Assembly: GCA_019787685.1 (NCBI GenBank)
Contig: JAHNUO010000002.1
Location: forward strand, 1,364,001 to 1,428,000
Source of the DNA: Chiua virens
Taxonomy: Eukaryota; Basidiomycota; Agaricomycetes; Boletales; Boletaceae
Reading direction: 5' to 3'
Length of the DNA: 64,000 nucleotides
The notes under the pieces are model-generated. The model did not search any database. It was not told the DNA's origin and saw only the letters and a list, made by a program, of their open reading frames with translations. The stretch's first letter is position 1; every line of letters begins with the position of its first letter. Shown one piece after another: positions 46,203 to 57,294 of the stretch. The translations under genes and the position numbers were made by a program.

Positions 46203-48222
46203 ATGGCAGAGAAGGATGCGACGGCGAGACTTCGAAGGGCGGTCAAAGGTATGCTTCTCTGTGTTTATCGCTATAGTTCCTCACTCCTCTACAGAGAACA
46301 ATCTCTTTCTTGTCAAGAGACTCATACAAAGGACGGACATGAGGAATCCAGACCCTGGCGCGAAGCGATACACTTCGCTGGCGTGGGCCGCTGCGCTTGG
46401 ACACGAAGAAACATTCGAGTTTCTGCTGACCGCTGGCCACGACGACGAAGAACTCAGTAGAGTGTGTATCATATCCACACCTCACGTTTCGCCCCCGGCT
46501 TATACACTAACGAGCAGGATGCGGAGAACAATACGATCCTCATGCTCCTCGCCGATTTCAAACCACCTCCACCAAATCCGTACGCTCCCGGCCCATCTCA
46601 AGTCGACCAGATCGGTGCCGCACTACGGATGGCCCGACTGTACTACGATCGCTATACATGGATCCTTGATTGGTCAAATTCCCAGGGAAGGACTGCGCTC
46701 CACATGGCAGCTCTGAAAGGAAACGAGGAGCTTGTCCGCGTGCGTGGGTTCTCAACTTTTCAGTGCTCGCGTATCACTTTCTTATTTCACCTTCTTGGCT
46801 TGTTATTAGATGCTGTGTGATCTGGGTGCTGATTTTGACTTGGCTGACAACAAAGGCAATACTCCTCTTCACTAGTGAGTGTTCGTTTTTTAAATTTTTT
46901 GAGCAGGACCGAACCAATGGTTGCATCATTAGTGCGAGCTCTTGGGGCCATATACCGGTATGTAGTCAAGATGCGTGTCCCACTTATTAGTAACCATTCA
47001 ACTCAGGTTGTTCAATTGTTGATTGAACGAGGGTGTCAATTTGCCGCGCGTAATAATGATGGGTTCACTGCCTCGGATTATGCTTACTCGTGAGTAATTA
47101 TCTTCTCCCGACCAAAGCGCTCCAACGGTCATTGGCAGGTTTAGCACAAAAGATACGTTGCAGGATTCTGCGCGCTTGCAATACGAGAATAACAAGAAAT
47201 CTCGACGCTTGGTATTTGCTCAAGCCGCTGCTCGGGGGAGCGAATGGGGAGGCGGTTTGGTGATAGATCGGGCCGTCCACTTGCCCGTCCGACCAAGAGA
47301 CTTTGAGAGCGTTACTGCACGTATGCGAAGTGGTTCTGGCGGCAGTCGCACAACGGCAACTTCAGACAGTGGCGACTTTGATAGCGGCGGACTTGCGCCC
47401 AACGTGGCTACGAGCCTTTCGTCACTATCCTCCTCCACATCATATCATCATAAGCAGCCACCTCAAACTTTGCATTCGCCTCCACATAGGCCCGAAAATA
47501 TTTCATCTGCAAGTAGCAACGGTACCTATTCCGTCCCTTCCCCTGGCCCTCCACAATCGCTGCCTCTGAATCCTCAAGCGTCGCTATCACCAATTGTCAA
47601 CCGGATGAGAGAACGGGATGCTGACGAAATGGAGAAGTACATGAGACGGAACCGGAGTGGAAGCGCAGGAACGTCCTCAACGGATAACAAGTCCCAAGCA
47701 GGGCCCACCTTCAGTTCTGCAGGACTTTCAGCCAGTGGTGACGAACTTGATGGCATCTCATCACTAGCAGTCACGGGCACGACAGCTCCTCGGAGGTTAC
47801 TGCGACCTTCCTTTTCTGCCGCACAGCTGCGAACGTCGCCTTCCCCTGCCCCGGTTCCCACGCAACCAGGACAAAGCGATGCATCTCGAAATAGAGCGGG
47901 GACGAACCCGAGCACCGCACGCCCTGGACAGTCCTCGCTTTCGCCCATTCCGATGCTCTCCAGGGCATCCTCGTCTGACTGTCCTCGTTACGAGGAGAAG
48001 CTGATTGAAGAGCCACAGACACACACTGGTCCACCCACACAATATGCACAATTCCCCGAACCGCCCAGAAAGAGTAATCGCAGTGCGTCATCCTCTGCTG
48101 CGGCAGCAATCACGCGGCGTCTACCCTTTAACCTATTGTCGAAACCGACACCACCCCTGCCCCCTGAGCAGAACCACAGCAGTCATCGAAGAGGATCTTC
48201 GACCACGTCGATTCGAGGTTGA
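46203..48222 (+). CDS. Ankyrin-repeat protein, AVO2-like (possible TORC2 subunit)
   Basis: Avo2 is a non-essential ankyrin subunit of TOR complex 2 at the plasma membrane. Start MAEKDATARLRRAVK, then ankyrin-type units: ENNLFLVKRLIQRTDMRNPD, SLAWAAALGHEETFEFLLTA, DAENNTILMLLADF, NSQGRTALHMAALKGNEELV, MLCDLGADFDLADNKGNTPL, YASSWGHIPVVQLLIERGCQ and DGFTASDYAYS. After these, SFSTKDTLQDSARLQYENNK leads into about 330 residues of Ser/Pro-rich disordered sequence to 48222. Seven exons agree in phase. The ankyrin assignment is firm; the AVO2 link rests on domain order and the disordered tail. Confidence 0.75.
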
Positions 48223-48542
48223 ACATTTCGCGTGTACATTTCGTGTAGTTACTTGGGTTTGAAGAGTTGTTGTTGGATTAGCTGTCACTCAAAAGGACAT
48301 TCTACATACTAGCGTCTTTACAAATATTGTAGCACGACACATTCTCTTGTTTTATCGACATGAGCATCCGGCAATTGCCGAGTTAGTCGGTTCGCGATTG
48401 TTTTCCTGAAAAAGACAGCTGCCAACTTGGAGTAACTCTGCAATTGGCACCGGGCCGCAGATTCAGCATCTCTCGCACCTTCATTGCCTTGTTTATGTTC
48501 CTAATTCAGCCCCTTTCCTGTTACTACATCTAACATACCCTG
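48223..48542. other. Intergenic, no feature seen
   Basis: This is 320 bp between genes on the same strand. It has no coding frame and presumably holds the AVO2-like 3' UTR and the transporter promoter. Confidence 0.5.
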
Positions 48543-51008
48543 ATGGCCATTCCCTACAACGTCGACGCTGACCCAGACCCAACTTCCCAAATTGCATGGC
48601 CCGCTGCCCGCCACAGGCAGCGTACCACATCTGGTCTTCAGCTAGACCCCGGCTCTGAGCCCTCCACCGAAACAGCAGTCTCCTATCGTAGCACGGGCGA
48701 TGCCGGGAAGCAGTCCGTGGTCCCACTGGAACATCCACGACACCTTTTGAGCACCTGGAACCTCATCACGCTCAGTATATCCATGGCAGGTGCCCAGATT
48801 GCCTGGACTGTGGAGCTCGGGTAAGTGTCGATGGCGCACCTGTGGTGCATGCTGTATCGTTATCGTCTGATACGTGTAGATATGGCACGCCGTTCCTCCT
48901 GTCTCTGGGCATATCCGAGCAAGTTACGAGCCTGGTGTGGCTTGCTGGCCCTATCAGCGGGTTGATTGCTCAGCCCCTTATTGGTGCGTCTCTCCTTGTG
49001 TTGTGCGCAGATTTTGCGGGGCGACGATCTTTTTGACAGGTGCTATCTCGGATTCATCGCATTCCAAGTTCAGGCGGAGATATTGGGTCATTTCTTCGAC
49101 TGTGGCGCTCGTACTCTCCACGGCTGCACTTGCATACTGTGACATTACCGCCGCATTCTTCGTAGACTTGTTTGCCGGTGGTGCTGGTGACTGGGACCCC
49201 GAACGGAAGAAACAAGTAGGTCATCCGTCGTATAAAGACATACCTCCGTGAATAACGTGTCTAGGTTACGAACGTTTCCATTGGCATTGCGGTCTTTGCA
49301 TTCTATGTTCTTGATTTTGCGCTCAATGCCTTGCAAGCATCCCTGCGCAACCTTCTGTTGGACATTGCACCCCCTGAGCAACTTAATGCTGGAAACGCAT
49401 TGGCATAGTCGTATGACCCAGGCAGGAAATATCATTGGATATGGTTTCGGTGCGTGAGCATTCACTCATGTCCCCTGCTCGTTTTTCGACAGGCCATACC
49501 GATAGGATTTCTACCACTTGGGAAGCTTCCTTTTTTGGCTTTCTTGGGAGGTGGTCAGTTTCGCAAGTTTTGTGTTATCAGCATCATTATCCTCGTCGCC
49601 ACTGTTTGGATTACTTGTTTCTTCCACGAAGAGAAGGAGACCACCAATAGAAGGAAAGAAAGGTAGAATGCCCTTCCTCTTTTTTTTAGCGCGAGCTGAT
49701 CATGTATGTGTAAGCCACAACAAACTTCACGATATATTGGAGAACATCTATTCAGCCATCACATCTCTTCCCGACCCCATTAGGAGAGTTTGTTTCGTCC
49801 AACTCTTTGCTTTCATGGGCTGGTTTGTGGTTTTGGTACAATTACGTGCTCCCGTCTTACTCAAATTTACGCAGGTTCCCCTTCCTCTTTTACTCCACCA
49901 CTTACATTGGTCAAGTCATGGCTTACGAGCTAGGCAGAGAACCCGACCTTGAAGTAGCCACACGGACTGGTGAATTTGCAATGCTTCTATATAGTATAGG
50001 CATGTTTTTTCGGAACTCTCGCTGCAGTTTGGATTGACAATCATATTGACAGTCGCCGTCATCGCGGGTGCCGTTCTTCCTTTTCTCGCACGCCGTGATC
50101 CAAGTTTACTTCCTGAAGAAGGCGATGACGAAGAAACGCACACTCGGCGGCTTCGTATTCGCCTGCACCGAATGCGTGAAGAGGCTCTGGCTTCAGGAAA
50201 ATCACTTCAACTCCCTTGGAAACCAATTCTCTTGAGGGACATCTGGATGGGTGCCATGGTGCTCTTTATGATATTGATGCTTTCTTCGTTTTTCATATCG
50301 ACGGTCCCCGGAGCAATCGCCATGATCAGTCTTGTCGGAATTTGCTGGAGCGTAACTTGTTGGGTGCCTTTTGCAATCATCATGGAGGCAGGTATTCCCT
50401 TCATTCTGGCATCGTCTAGACTGTTGACCACCTTCACAGTTTCTCAAAGAGATGACTCAAAGCCCAGGAACGACAACCACTTCACGCCTGCCCGCACCAC
50501 GGTCTGTAGATGAGCGTGATCCCCTTATACAAGACCAGTGCGACGACACGCAAGCCGGCACTGTACTCGGTGAGCCGCCAAGTGGGGAACAAGGACAACC
50601 TATCGCAGGAGGGACGATTCTTGGAATCCACAATTTGGCAATTGTGATGCCACAGTTCATCGTATGCATTATTTTGTTTCTCGCGTTGCTGCCTGCTCAG
50701 CCTATGCACGTCACAGATCGCAGTTGTGGCAAGCCTCATATTCCGCATTGTGGATGAATCTGTCTCCGTTAAGCCATTCCCTGCTCACCCTGAAGATATA
50801 CTGTCGTCACTCGCGTCGGGTGGCCTAGGTGATCATACCACTTATTATGGGAAATATGGTGTAGGCTTGGGTGCTGCGGTTCGGTGGGCTTTGCACGCTA
50901 TTTGGAGCTGCGTTTGCAAGGGTGGTCCCACTCACGAAAGCGGAGAAGGAGACAAAGGCTGCTTTTAGGATATTGAAGGCTCTGAAGGAGGAGGAAGAGG
51001 AGCCTTGA
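48543..51008 (+). CDS. Sucrose/SLC45-type MFS sugar transporter
   Basis: This is a 12-helix proton symporter of the glycoside-pentoside-hexuronide/sucrose-carrier group. After a hydrophilic N-terminus (MAIPYNVDADPDPT...) come helices WNLITLSISMAGAQIAWTVE, YGTPFLLSLGISEQVTSLVW, LAGPISGLIAQPLIGAISD (helix 2-3 motif), RRRYWVISSTVALVLSTA, VLDFALNALQASLRNLLLDI, HSRMTQAGNIIGYGFG, FLPLGKLPFLAFLGGGQFRK, FPFLFYSTTYIGQVMAYELG, FMILMLSSFFISTVPGAIAM and VVASLIFRIVD. It ends ILKALKEEEEEP. Five single extra bases (about 49400, 50010, 50030, 50439 and 50864) each disrupt the frame and each restores the family pattern when skipped, making this the most indel-rich gene of the window. The transported sugar is unknown. 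Confidence 0.83.
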
Positions 51009-51220
51009 GTTCACTGTTACGCTTGGAACAGGCAGGATCGAACAGTTTTCGAATAGCATATGCTTGCATTTGTTACAATAGTTTTCCGCACCCCTGCAAT
51101 ATTTCGTCCGCTTTGCTTCGTCTGGCTGTCAATGTCATTACCAACGTTCTTATTTGCATGTACCTAGTAGTGTGCCTATGTCTAATATGATGTCATTTAC
51201 TTCTCGAACGATAAGATCGG

Positions 51221-53950
51221 CTAAACAGCCATCAAGGTGACTGCCCAATCCCATCCATCTCCCACTCTTGATTCGACGTATTGAGAAGGTATAACCGTCA
51301 CTGCTGGCATTTCGTCCTTAAAGAGGGCTTTAAGGAGGGAGACAACAACTGCATTTCGAGCAAAATGAGTTAGGTGGACATCCAAGGATGAGGTCAAAAT
51401 TTCAACATACGCCTCCCGCTCCCATTTGAGTGGCTCACAAACGCTTTCGCAACCAAGGTACGTTCTATGAAAGGTGTAAATTCTTGGATCGCCCTCATCT
51501 GAATTACTGCCTGAACAGCCAATGTGTCCGGCAAGTGAGGTACGTCCGAGTGCCGTACAAACATGATAGCGCAGGTCTCTGAAGAGTGTAGGAAACCCGG
51601 ATATTTCATAATGGATCTGAAGTTCTGCACCATAGTGCATTCGGGGTGTTGGACCAACAAATCGCCTGTTTAGATCCAAAACAAAGTCGACCAGAATACG
51701 ACTCCATGATCAAGAACACTGCCTCACGGAAAAAGTGGACAACATTACCTTGCACAAACTGGGGGGACTTTGCCACTACTAATTCTTCTTCATCCTCTTC
51801 TTCCTTGGACGAATCTGGATCAGAAACAACGAATCGCCCACTGTGCACGAGAACCTGTTTCTCCACGCGAGCACCGCGTGGAAGGGATAAAAGGACTACA
51901 TAAACCGTCGGCGTCAGCTGTCACAGAATCAGCATGGTCGAGGGACGGAAAACGAGGCGCGTACCCCATCGACTGATTCCACGTGTTTCCGAACATGATC
52001 CACGTCTGCTCTGTGGACGAGATAATATATCGCGAGTTGAATCCATCCCCCTTCCCCGTTCGCATTGCGCGAAACGTCGCCCGAATCCACCTCGGATCTG
52101 GAGTCGTTCACACCAAACCCACCTTCGCTACCATCCCCTAACCCAGAGTTGGGAGCCGCACGAATGATTCGCGCTGTGTGCTGCAGAACCAGTGCTGTCT
52201 CGAGCGGGAGCGTGGATGATTCAGAGGAAGGCGGCGGCAAAGTCAAGGAAGAGGGTATGAGTCCAATTTGACCTGAGATGAAGGTGTAAGGTGGTATCTG
52301 TGCGTTGAACGAACACGTTAGCAGACCTGAGAATGATATGGGGAATTGTCGACAAAAAGCAAGGTTCACGTACACTGATAGCTTGCGAATAAGGACCTAT
52401 GTTTGCAGGTGCCCAGTAGCTTAAACTCTGAACAGTGAAGAGCTTTTCTCGTCCCCATCTCTCCTGTCATCTTTTTCGAAGCCATTTTGTTATCGGGTAT
52501 TCTACCCCACTCCTCAGCCCATGCCAAGCAATCTAGTCCAACCCCTACTCCACCGACACCTACGCAAGCTCTCGCGGGAGGTGATGTACCAAAAAAAGAC
52601 GCGTAGGCAGTATTTGCCATTGAAAATGTGGATCCGTCGAGATCTGGAAGAAGAAGTGTTATCGTGGCCGAGGTTGGGAGCAAATTCCCATGTGCGGGTG
52701 AACTTTTGGCGAGCAAGTCTGGTTGGAAACATTGGCGGTGGCGTGAAGGTCACGGCGTGCCAGTACGCACTTTGAAGTATTTCAAAGCAACGAGTCACTT
52801 CTTCTCCAACGTTCAAAGGTTGAGGATCAGATTTAGGGAGGCGGACATTTCCGACTGCAATCCATGGACCGATGCGACGGACAGACGGACCAAGTTCCGG
52901 ATGAAAAGAGTTGGTTCCCGAGGCTGCCAGTGGATCTGGCGGTGCACAATGAAGAGAGTCCTCGATAAACGTGAGTAGGGTTGCGAACGGATGTTCAAGT
53001 AAAAGAGGGGCAGGGATGTCGAGACGAATCATTGACGTAGTCTCCTTGTTCACCAGTAGCGCAGTGTTTGATTCGCAGATAGGCTACAGGTGCGACATCG
53101 CTCTGGTCCGCCACTACAATCTCCTTTTCCTTGATGTCGATCCAACTCTTGAACAGAGGACTATCGATTGTAAAGGTCTCGTATTCCCCACCCTCTCCAC
53201 AGGGGTGAGTACCAAATTTCTGGTGAAGCGACATGAGCTTTGGTTGCATAGATGACAATGATCTTGCAAGATCTGAGGGGGTGAGACCTGCGCCGGCGAT
53301 TTTGATAAGGATAGCGTCTAAGCCGGATGCTATCATCTCAGAGAGGAGTGAAGTTTGATTGCGTTGCCAAAGGTAGGCAAGAGGCGTGAGAGAGAGGCGA
53401 CGGCAGCTGCAGACAAATAAGTGAAGGAGGAATGAGGGATAGAAAAAGACAAACACATGTTCTACGCGAACCCGTTGATAGTTTGAAAGGATGGCACCGA
53501 CGGAGACGGCTTGTATGTCTGGGTGATGATGCTGGTACACGGATTAGGTGCGAAGGGACAAAGACAACGCAGACGAACCAAGACCTCGAAGAGTAATGCA
53601 TAGAGGTCTTCTGTCTCGTCTCCGGGAATGCCACCACCACCGGCAGTTTTGAGGCCATACTCGGCGGCCTGTTGTAGTGGATTTCCTTGTATGACGCGTC
53701 TGTAGAGAGGGACGTCGAGAGCCTGCGCGACGAGGGCGATGGCGTCCTGACCGACTGTCTGGTACATGTACGAGTCGATCTCATCTAGCTAAAGTCAAGT
53801 GGATGAAGTAGATTCGTTTGGAATGGGCGTACCCTTTCCAGAGTGAGGAGAGAGCGTTGCTGCAGCTACGAGCTGGTGGTGGTTGTGCTGGCAGTGTAGC
53901 AGATTGAAACAGCTGTCCTTTCCACCGCTGAGGAGCGCGACGTACTTCAT
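51221..53950 (-). CDS. DPH6: Diphthine-ammonia ligase DPH6 with C-terminal RidA-like domains
   Basis: Dph6 performs the last amidation of diphthamide on eEF2. Read minus: MKYVALLSGGKDSCFNLLHC with the PP-loop SGGKDS, then DEIDSYMYQTVGQDAIALVA, LDVPLYRRVIQG, KTAGGGGIPGDETEDLYALL, HHHPDIQAVSVGAILSNYQR, VCRRLSLTPLAYLWQRNQTS and FGTHPCGEGGEYETFTIDSP (end of the ligase domain). Two RidA-like segments follow: VNVGEEVTRCFEIL... (about 52780-52850) with AYASFFGTSPPARACVGV, and SLSYWAPANIGPYSQAIS with YTFISGQIGLIPSSL. The C-terminal part continues LTPTVYVVLLSLPRGARVEK to 51221. This fusion is the normal fungal layout. Extra base near 52436; the last exon junction (about 51660) is out of phase by one. 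Confidence 0.88.
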
Positions 53951-54092
53951 CGCAGTGTCGCCGTCGCCGTCGTTGGCAACGGTGAAACACTGACTTTATC
54001 TTATCGAGCCGACCCCTAAACGCGGGGTTCTGCCTCGTGCTCTTCGCCCTTTCTCGACGTTGTTCCCGACGTCGACCTCGCGGCACTCTGCG

Positions 54093-55343
54093 ATGCTCTC
54101 CGCCCACTACACGGGCAACTCACCCGTCCATCCTCACCCTCAACACACTCCCCTCCATACCCACACTGTTCCCATACTATCCTCTCATCCAGGCCAGCAA
54201 GCGCAGTTTGCTCACCCCGTTTCTTCCCTCCTCCCCACCCCGCCCTCCTCACCGCCGACTATTGGCATGCACCCAGTCGAAAGCACGATATCCCTCCTTG
54301 AGTCTCTAGTTGCATTCTATCACCAAGAGCGTATGTGGGTCTATCGCACCCGCGCTCAGTTCGAGATGGGGCTCTTCCAACGTCCACCCGATTTCCAATC
54401 AGACGGCTCTGTTTCCATTGATACTGAGCTCGACAGTGATTCAGACGGTTCAGGTCAGTTACAATCTGCGTCTCCTCCAGGCTCCGGAAAGACGACAGGA
54501 AACTCTGCTCCCTCCCCCCCGACTAAATGGTTGAAGCGCAAAAAGGCCTTCAACCTCAAACTCGAGGGCATATCCTCTAATCGTGGCATCCCCGGTGTCA
54601 CACGTGGGGGTATCTCCAAGCACCTACATCCGCATGCCCCACATCGTGCCCGACAGAGCTCAAATCTCAACCCAGCCTCTGTTCCCGCCTCTTCACACCA
54701 GAGTGCAATGCACGGTGCGACTTCAGCTGCGCTGCATCCACACCCGTCTGTGTCAATGACTCCTGCTGTATCATTTTACCCTCCGACCGCAATTAATGCG
54801 GCGACGACACTGACGTCTCCGTATCTCTCCCACCCATCGTTCCAATTCACAACGACATCCAATCAACAGCCTGCTACACCTGGGGTTGCTCCGCCCCGAT
54901 ATATCTCTACATCTGCTCGTGCCGCCCAAGCGACTGCCCAGCCATCTCAACCACAACCAGCACACGCCGGACCACTCGTCCTTGGTGCTGGTGGCCACGA
55001 GCCCACTGTGCAGATATTGGAGATGTTCGAGCGCATGATGCAGGCTCGCATGGAGAGTTGTGAACGGGTAACGAGAATGGTCAGGGAAGCGAACAAACCT
55101 GGGGGCATTGGCGTTGGGAGAACTGGTCTTACGGGTGCTGCAGGAGGGGTTAGTCCCGGGAGCATTGGAGGACCGGTTGGTGGGTTTGGCGGACCTGTTG
55201 GGTTGCCTGTGGGTATCGGGCCGCAGGGAATCGTCGGGGGCTATCTGGCCGTGCAAACTACGACTAGAGGACAGGATGCAGAGATGATATCTGCGCAGAC
55301 ACCTGCTCAACAAGGATTCCCGATGGAAGTAAACATGGGATGA
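54093..55343 (+). CDS. Pro/Ser/His-rich hypothetical protein
   Basis: This is a single uninterrupted frame of about 416 codons from ATG 54093 (MLSAHYTGNSPVHPHPQHTP). The only ordered-looking part is ESTISLLESLVAFYHQERMW followed by VYRTRAQFEMGL (about 54280-54370), likely helical. Another short helix, QILEMFERMMQARMESCERV, lies near 55010. The C-terminus is a Gly-rich run (GPVGGFGGPVGLPVGIGPQG). I know no family. Long intronless frames are unusual in this window, which argues either for a real low-complexity regulator or for a rapidly evolving gene. It is divergent from DPH6 by about 140 bp. Confidence 0.6.
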   Translation: MLSAHYTGNSPVHPHPQHTPLHTHTVPILSSHPGQQAQFAHPVSSLLPTPPSSPPTIGMHPVESTISLLESLVAFYHQERMWVYRTRAQFEMGLFQRPPDFQSDGSVSIDTELDSDSDGSGQLQSASPPGSGKTTGNSAPSPPTKWLKRKKAFNLKLEGISSNRGIPGVTRGGISKHLHPHAPHRARQSSNLNPASVPASSHQSAMHGATSAALHPHPSVSMTPAVSFYPPTAINAATTLTSPYLSHPSFQFTTTSNQQPATPGVAPPRYISTSARAAQATAQPSQPQPAHAGPLVLGAGGHEPTVQILEMFERMMQARMESCERVTRMVREANKPGGIGVGRTGLTGAAGGVSPGSIGGPVGGFGGPVGLPVGIGPQGIVGGYLAVQTTTRGQDAEMISAQTPAQQGFPMEVNMG

Positions 55344-55462
55344 TTAGTATAGCGGTTTTTAATTTTATATAACGTAGCACTTGTACTTGTTCTTGAAATG
55401 GCTGTATTGGGCTGTGTGTTACCATTGACTTTGCAAGACCACGTTTGTTAGTGACTACTACC

Positions 55463-57002
55463 ATGCCCGCCCGATACGCCCCCATCCCAAACCCTCGCAA
55501 CGACCCAGAGACAAATCCTGAACTCGACGCTGCTTTTGATGATTCCGATGACGAGAATGACATTGACGAATCCCGCCCTCTCAATCCTCACTATACTCCG
55601 TCTCCTCGTCAATCGCTAGATGCTCCAGGTAACATTACCTATGACTTCAATACCCCCGTCGCAGACTGGGACCAACCCCCACCTGGCTCACCGCCCCCAC
55701 CGACGTCCCTTTCAGTCCCAAATTCCATAGGAAATTCCAATGGAGACATACCCACTTTCACACCTGATATGGTTCCTCGCCAAACTACCAGTTTGTGGAG
55801 CCGTGCTACCGCCTTCTTACCCGTTCGCTTCATCTCTCAGTTTGACCAGTCCAGATCGTCTGGCAGAACTCGAATAATGGGCGGAGGCGCCGGCAATGAC
55901 GGCGTCTTCAGTAATGTTAGTGCGAAACCTACAACGTCTGGAACTCGTGTGCAAGAGGGTCCGTCTCACTTTCCCTCTCAGCGGCGCCTTTCCCTCACCT
56001 TGTTCCGTTACAGGCGACAGCATCTACATTGTCCCCGAAGAGTCATCTTCAGCGGCGCCGCCATCTTACGCCGCTGCTCAGGCCGACGCAGCACCGCCTT
56101 ACCACACTTCTCTCGTTCTCCTCCCTCCATCCTCGCTTTATGATACCAACGCTTTTTCTGGCCCCCCGACTCAAGGCTCGGTCATTGTCGACTCCTTGCC
56201 CACAGGTACCCTGTTCGCCTTCCTTTGGAACACCCTTGTCAGCACTACCTTCCAGTTTGTTGGATTCGTGTTGACTTGGGTCATGCATACCACACATGCC
56301 GCCAAGTACGGGAGTCGTGCCGGTCTTGGCATCACCCTGATCCAATGGGGCTTTGCACTACGTGCTAGACTCGATGATGCCATGAACGCTGCTGTGGGTA
56401 CATGGGAAGACGGTACACGGATCTCGTTCGGCAGCACTAAAGAAGCTGAGGACTACTACAACAATATCTCGTTGTTCGGTAACGGCACTGCCCCTGCTAC
56501 CACTACGCAGCCCATACCTGGACAAGGCGAAGGCCAATTGGGTAACTCGTTCCTTACAGGCCCAATTGCGACTGAATGGCTTTCATTCTTCTTGATGACC
56601 ATTGGCTGGTTCCTGCTCTTGACCTCCTCCCTCTGGTTTTGGCGCGTTAAACGATGGGAAAGATCCATCTTGGCCTCTCATGCGTCCAATTCCTCGTCCT
56701 CGAGGAGCCATGCCAGAACTCAGTCGGAAATCGCAGATGAGGAAGAACATAGACCTCAGTCGCTCTTTGAGCGCATTAGCATGTTTCGCCTTCTAAGTCG
56801 CCACCCACCATCCGAGCTTGATGGTGGCGTCGGCACTGAGTCTGACGCTACTATTGTCTCTGCTGAGAGTGGCATAAGTACTGGTCGTCAGCAGGGTAGC
56901 GCTCCATGGTTTTCCGACCCTGAGCGCGCAAGGAGAGCAAGGGAGGCGCTCGCAAGAGAGCAGAGGCTTTGCGAAGATTTGAGGGCCGCAGGGTTGTTGT
57001 GA
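55463..57002 (+). CDS. BSD2: NDFIP/BSD2-family membrane adaptor
   Basis: Bsd2/NDFIP proteins sit in ER-Golgi-endosome membranes and use PY motifs to recruit Rsp5-type ubiquitin ligases, for example to degrade metal transporters. An acidic, Pro-rich N-terminus (DDSDDENDIDESRPLN) is followed, after one intron (about 55961-56014), by APPSYAAAQADAAPPYHTSL with PPSY and PPY motifs. The conserved core is LPTGTLFAFLWNTLVSTTFQ, FVGFVLTWVMHTTHAAKYGS, RAGLGITLIQWGFALRARLD and a third membrane helix WLSFFLMTIGWFLLLTSSLW. The Ser-rich C-terminus ends EDLRAAGLL. Frame intact. The family is confident; the yeast gene name is given by domain order. Confidence 0.85.
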
Positions 57003-57294
57003 ATGATCGTATACCCTTTGCTACCGTTGCCGCTTCATTGAAGTTGGAGAGGGAAACGTTAACGCCGGGTGAGGTGCTGAACGATTACCCATTTGTATTG
57101 TTTATTACACTAATCCTTTCCCCTTCAGAAGGATTCACTGATTTGCTACTGGTTACTTTCTACAACTTCACTTTGCTGGATCATGGAACAATTCACTGGT
57201 GTTCACTTGGGCGTCCCTCCGCTGACAACAACATTCTATTATTCACACGTAAGGCTGTAAAGTTTTGGTTCCACCAACTCTGTATGGCACTCCT

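Noticed and set aside
51929..51931. Stop ending a DPH6 exon after SFSVPRPC
   Set aside because: A 47-nt intron beginning GTACGC and ending GTGACAG joins VESVDG to LTPTVYVVLLSLPRGARVEK in phase, so no frameshift is needed there.
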